A stretch of DNA of 17,705 nucleotides from contig CAMLQS010000070.1 in NCBI GenBank assembly GCA_946482165.1, positions 1 through 17,705 of the forward strand. The letters are read 5' to 3'. Below, piece after piece: positions 14,635 to 17,705 of this stretch. Made by a program: the position numbers and the translations under genes. Under the pieces are notes generated by a model. That model made no database searches and was not told where the DNA came from. It saw nothing but the letters and a program-made list of their open reading frames with translations. Every line of letters begins with the position of its first letter. Positions within the stretch are counted from its first letter, which is position 1. The DNA comes from an uncultured Verrucomicrobiota bacterium (GTDB taxonomy: Bacteria; Verrucomicrobiota; Verrucomicrobiae; Opitutales; Opitutaceae).

Positions 14635-15561
14635 CTACTTGTGCATCAGCCCGAGATCATACGGGAGCTGGGCGTAGGTTCCGCTTCCGGTGGTCCCTTG
14701 AATCAAGATCTGCGGGGTGGTGATGCTGTTGATGGTGAGTTTCTCGTCGGTTCCGGCGCGAATGATCTCCCCGTGGGAGACCTGGTTGGTCCACGTTTCG
14801 CCGGTGAAGGTGCAGTTGCTGATATGCGCCCACTGCTCCTGCTGCTTGGTCCAGGTTCCGGCGAGGTAGCTGGCTTTCCACAGTTCCTGCCACCGGCTGG
14901 CGCCCATGCCTTCGACCATCATGTAATACTGTCCGTCGGCATTGTTTTTGTAGACGTGGGGCGCCTCGAAGACGTCGGTGGCGACGACGGTGGAGGCGCT
15001 CCAGGAATAGGGGAAATTCGCGACCGTGGTGCTGCGGCGTTTGACCGTGTGGGAACCGTCGTTCGCGGAGTAGAAGCAAAAGACGTTCGTGCCATTGGAA
15101 ATGCACCAGTAGTCGATGCCGCCGTCGGAGAAGCCCATGGACCTCGCGGCGGTCCAGCCGGAGGTGTTGGCCACATCCGTGTTGGTCGAGAAACTCGGGG
15201 TGGTTCCGTTTTGGTAGATGAGGAACCATCTGCCTTTGGTCGGGAAGTAGAAGATCTGGGGCGCGGCCAAACCTCCGCCGGTGCCGATGCTGGTCAGGCG
15301 CGTGTGGGCGGCGGTCCTGAGCCCGGTGATCGACGAGGCCCTCGCATAGCCCAAGCCCCAGGCGGAGCTGTTTCGGCTGGTGTAGAACAGGTGATAATTC
15401 CCTCCGGAATAGACGATGCTCGGGTCCTTGACGGCAACCGAATCGAAGGCGCCCGAGGGTCCGTTATTGAAGCACCGCGGATCGATTTTCCACGAATCCG
15501 CGGAGGCGATGGTCGCTAGCGTGAGGCTGGCCAGGCCGGCCAGCAGTTGTGTGATCTTCAT
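14635..15561 (-). CDS. GH62 alpha-L-arabinofuranosidase
   Basis: Secreted enzyme of 308 residues predicted to release arabinofuranose from arabinoxylan. Signal peptide MKITQLLAGLASLTLATIASA (1-21), then a single five-bladed beta-propeller with no added binding module. Diagnostic family blocks are VKDPSIVY (D46, general base), APQIFYFPTKGRWFLIYQNG (100 on), IDYWCIS (D150, pKa-modulating Asp), DVFEAPHVYK and SHGEIIRAG (E265, general acid). The size fits the family catalytic domain. The start at 15561 is set by the signal peptide; an in-frame ATG 39 bp upstream would put Lys-rich residues first. The start codon is preceded by seven C and eight A residues, a slippage-prone tract, with no Shine-Dalgarno sequence. 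The gene stands alone between two intergenic regions that hold hairpins. Confidence 0.95.
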   Translation of the reverse strand: MKITQLLAGLASLTLATIASADSWKIDPRCFNNGPSGAFDSVAVKDPSIVYSGGNYHLFYTSRNSSAWGLGYARASSITGLRTAAHTRLTSIGTGGGLAAPQIFYFPTKGRWFLIYQNGTTPSFSTNTDVANTSGWTAARSMGFSDGGIDYWCISNGTNVFCFYSANDGSHTVKRRSTTVANFPYSWSASTVVATDVFEAPHVYKNNADGQYYMMVEGMGASRWQELWKASYLAGTWTKQQEQWAHISNCTFTGETWTNQVSHGEIIRAGTDEKLTINSITTPQILIQGTTGSGTYAQLPYDLGLMHK

Positions 15562-15576
15562 TTTTTTTTGGGGGGG
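15559..15576 (-). promoter_or_regulatory. C7-A9 homopolymer tract at the GH62 start codon
   Basis: On the minus strand seven C (15576-15570) run into nine A (15569-15561), the ninth A being the first base of the ATG. There is no Shine-Dalgarno sequence. The tract probably serves as an unstructured initiation region; its length could vary by slippage. Confidence 0.6.
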
Positions 15577-15724
15577 TATTTTGTTGTCGGCATCAACCAT
15601 GCCGTCGGCGGAAGCCGGGGCACGGTTGACGAAGTTGGGGCATGCTTGGTTCGAATGGGCCGATGCCGGAGGCGCCGATGAGGTCGGCGGGGCGACGCGG
15701 AGGCGGTTGGCGGCCGATACCGTG

Positions 15725-15752
15725 GCGTGACGTTCACGCGGACGAATCCGCG
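15725..15752. promoter_or_regulatory. Two overlapping palindromes upstream of the GH62 gene
   Basis: GCGTGACGTTCACGC (15725-15739, arms of 6 with a 3-nt centre) overlaps CGCGGACGAATCCGCG (15737-15752, arms of 6 with a 4-nt centre). Both are perfect. They lie about 165-190 bp upstream of the GH62 start, in a non-coding region, and could be an operator pair or tandem RNA hairpins. No regulator gene is present in the window. Confidence 0.4.
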
Positions 15753-16080
15753 CACCGCCTCTGCATCCCGGGCCGCGTGAGGCGGGCTCACAAAGTGGGC
15801 CCGACCCGGGCCGCGTGCACGAAGTCGAAATCGGCTTCGGTCTCGGACCCGGTTCAGGAACGGGATATAAGCGAAGGCGCGGTTCCCTTCGCCGCAGGCG
15901 ACAGGTTTGACGCTCTCCTCGTCTTGGCAGGCGAAATGCCGGGAAGTGTCAGGCCTTTCGGCTCATGCGCTTGTATTTGCCGAGACTGCCGCGCAAGGCG
16001 GATGGGATCTCGGCGGCGGTAACGAGGGAACGGTCGGGGTGGCGGCGGGCTTTCATTTTGGGGTGGGGTGGGCGAAAGCG

Positions 16081-16113
16081 AGAAACGCGCCCAGGCGCTT
16101 GGGCTTGGGCGCG
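16081..16113 (-). terminator. Hairpin following the GH43 gene
   Basis: On the minus strand CGCGCCCA (16113-16106) pairs with TGGGCGCG (16093-16086) around a 12-nt loop, followed by TTTCT, starting 3 bp past the GH43 stop. The short U-rich tail fits a modest intrinsic terminator. Confidence 0.55.
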
Positions 16114-16116
16114 CGG

Positions 16117-17705
16117 TCAGCGGGAACCGGTATAAACGGCGAAGTGGAGATCACGGTCGCCGCCGGCGAAGTCGTAGGCGTAGGCGCGGGCTTGGCCGAA
16201 GGCCACGCGTCCGCCGGGCATGGCGTCGATGGTCGTGCGAAGGGTGGTCTGCGCGCTGCGTGCGCCGGGGAAGCGCAGGGCGACGGCGTAACGGCGGCCG
16301 CGGACGAGGCTCACGTTGGCGGACGAGAGATCGAAGTAATACTGCCGGGGTGCGGAGGTGGTGGTCCAAGTGAACTCCGCGCTCGCGAGGACGGGAACCT
16401 CGTAGTTGATCGCGGATACATTTTGCGCGGGATCGGCGTCGCCGAAGTCGAGGAGGGTCAGGGTGAACTTGGCCTCGCCGCGCGGAGCGGAGCTGCCGGT
16501 GAAAAGGAAGGCGACGGCTTTGAGTTTCTGGCCGTTGCCCGCGAAGGTCTGAATCAATCCCGAGTCGGAAGGGATGCCGTGAGGAATAATGTCTGCGGAG
16601 GTGAATCCCTTTGAGACGTCGATGGCCGGCGTGCCATCGGCGAAATTAGCGGCCCAAGGCGCGGTGGTGGTGGCGGCGACGAGAACGAGGGGCTTGATCA
16701 GACCCAGTTCGGGGCTGGCCGGGGCAACCGCGGGAGCGGGGGCGGCGGATGTGGCGACTGCGGGAGCGGCGGCGCCGGACACGGCGGGCGCGGCAGCGGC
16801 GGCCGGAGCGGGGGTGACGGGCGCGGACGGGGCGACGCTCCGGGCGTAAAGACCCAGGGTCGCGCCGACGAAGCCGCCCGCGTCCTGGGTGCTGAGGAGG
16901 CTGCCGTCGAGGCCGGTGCGGAGGGACTGCCAGGCGGCGGCTCCTTCCGCGCGATAGAAGAAGGACAGGAATTTTCCGGTGCCTTCGAGTCGCAGCTCAA
17001 AACGACGGGCGTCGGCCGGCAGAACTTCGCGAGCGATGACCTCGGCCGAATCGGAGGCCTTGGAGCGGCGCTCGAGGAAGATCTCCCGGGCGCGGGTGTC
17101 GCGGATGCGGACGCCGAGGAAGAGGTAGCTGGTGTCGTTCTGAAGCGTGGCGAGGCCGGCGTCGCTGTCGGCGGTCGTGGCATGAACATCCAGGGCGGTC
17201 GTGGCCTGGAAATTCGCGTGCTGCAGCCGGCGCGCGACGAAGGACGGGTTTCCGTTGGCCTTCGGATCGACCCGGCCCACGGAATGGAGCGGAACGCCGC
17301 GGGGTTCGATCAGGAGGGAGCCGGGGCGGGAGGTGAGCGACCACCAGCGTTCGCGCGGGGTGCGGAGGAAGAGCCAGGGCAGATCGAGCGTTTGCGAGTC
17401 GAACTCGTCGCGCCAGGTGAAGGAGCCGGTCGTGGCGGGAGCGCCGCGAGGCGGGCGGGCCCCCAAGGGGCGCTTCAGCGTGGTGGGCAGGACGCGGCCT
17501 TTTTCAAGGATGGTCGGCCAGTCGTTTTTCCACGTGACAGGGAGGAGGAAGGTTTCGCGGCCGATGTTGGATTTGCCCTGCTCGTAGGGCCGGATGCCGA
17601 GGAAGACGGCGCACCATTCGTCTTTGCCGGTCTCGACGAGGTCGGCATGGCCGAGCGCGATAACGGGGTTGGGGCGGGCGGGATCGAGATCGCGCTGGGT
17701 GAGGA
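16117..17705 (-). CDS. GH43 enzyme, C-terminal part (beta-xylosidase / arabinofuranosidase type), partial at right edge
   Basis: The last 528 residues of a larger protein; the N-terminus lies beyond the right edge. The visible start, with ALGHADLVETGKDEW, VFLGIRPYEQGKSNIGRETF and PVTWKNDWPTI, is the end of a GH43 beta-propeller of the beta-xylosidase/arabinofuranosidase type. It is followed by the usual concanavalin-like C-terminal domain (about visible residues 93-289, from SFTWRDEFD to GATLGLYAR). An Ala/Pro-rich linker (16711-16836) leads to an extra beta-rich domain of about 195 residues (16117-16710, with FTWTTTSAPRQYYFDLSS and HFAVYTGSR) that I do not recognise; it may bind carbohydrate. 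The catalytic residues are off the window, so activity cannot be judged here. The product would trim xylose or arabinose from xylan fragments, in line with the GH62, GH115 and GH30 genes. Confidence 0.9.
   Translation of the reverse strand, partial: LTQRDLDPARPNPVIALGHADLVETGKDEWCAVFLGIRPYEQGKSNIGRETFLLPVTWKNDWPTILEKGRVLPTTLKRPLGARPPRGAPATTGSFTWRDEFDSQTLDLPWLFLRTPRERWWSLTSRPGSLLIEPRGVPLHSVGRVDPKANGNPSFVARRLQHANFQATTALDVHATTADSDAGLATLQNDTSYLFLGVRIRDTRAREIFLERRSKASDSAEVIAREVLPADARRFELRLEGTGKFLSFFYRAEGAAAWQSLRTGLDGSLLSTQDAGGFVGATLGLYARSVAPSAPVTPAPAAAAAPAVSGAAAPAVATSAAPAPAVAPASPELGLIKPLVLVAATTTAPWAANFADGTPAIDVSKGFTSADIIPHGIPSDSGLIQTFAGNGQKLKAVAFLFTGSSAPRGEAKFTLTLLDFGDADPAQNVSAINYEVPVLASAEFTWTTTSAPRQYYFDLSSANVSLVRGRRYAVALRFPGARSAQTTLRTTIDAMPGGRVAFGQARAYAYDFAGGDRDLHFAVYTGSR

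Larger units (their letters stand above)
15562..16116. other. Long intergenic region between the GH43 and GH62 genes
   Basis: Region of 555 bp with no recognisable gene; open frames here give no known motif. It holds the GH43 terminator-like hairpin (16086-16113), a GCGAAGG/CCTTCGC hairpin (15871-15892), and the paired palindromes at 15725-15752. The sequence CACGCGGCCCGGG occurs twice on the minus strand (within about 15765-15825). The GH62 promoter is expected here but no clear -35/-10 pair was found. Confidence 0.5.

Noticed and set aside
13062..14723. Plus-strand open frame of 553 residues
   Set aside because: Antisense shadow of the helical-repeat gene and its flanks; Gly/Arg/Ala-rich without motif.
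15642..16022. Plus-strand open frame of 126 residues in the GH43-GH62 intergenic region
   Set aside because: No recognisable domain, no upstream signal, and Arg/Cys-rich composition unlike the real genes; probably chance in GC-rich DNA.

Overview
The window is GC-rich bacterial DNA, dense in secreted polysaccharide-degrading enzymes. I infer an Opitutaceae-like member of the Verrucomicrobiota. The reasons are the glycoside hydrolase and polysaccharide lyase content, membrane-anchored helical proteins with W-x-x-x-D-P type repeats, start codons without Shine-Dalgarno sequences, and the lack of SusC/SusD genes that a Bacteroidota locus would carry. No rRNA, tRNA, CRISPR array, transposase, sigma factor or regulator gene was found, so the assignment rests on gene style alone.

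Left part (1-9050, all minus strand). Read in transcription order: a truncated GH30 copy (9050-8778), a complete GH30 subfamily 8-type glucuronoxylanase (8547-7318), a structured intergenic region with a hairpin and a near-palindrome of about 180 nt, two tandem paralogous membrane-anchored proteins of unknown function (7060-5864 and 5822-4635), and a giant modular enzyme that runs off the left edge (4585 to <1). The giant protein reads GH115 alpha-glucuronidase, two tandem carbohydrate-binding-like modules, then a GH30 catalytic domain. Its frame appears to break inside the last 45 bases of the window.

Middle (9420-11832, plus strand). A short membrane-anchored helical-repeat protein is followed after 16 bp by a PL4-type rhamnogalacturonan lyase. 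A strong UUCG hairpin terminator closes this pair.

Right part (11900-17705, minus strand). In transcription order: the C-terminal part of a GH43 enzyme entering from the right edge, a GH62 alpha-L-arabinofuranosidase, a longer paralogue of the helical-repeat protein, and a clan GH-A (GH39-like) hydrolase convergent with the PL4 gene.

Taken together the enzymes fit breakdown of arabinoglucuronoxylan (GH115, GH30, GH62, GH43) and of rhamnogalacturonan or arabinogalactan side structures (PL4, GH39-like). The most striking layout feature is that three times an N-terminally anchored, helix-rich protein of unknown function lies directly upstream of a secreted hydrolase or lyase gene. I see this as the best candidate for an undescribed system; its function is not known.
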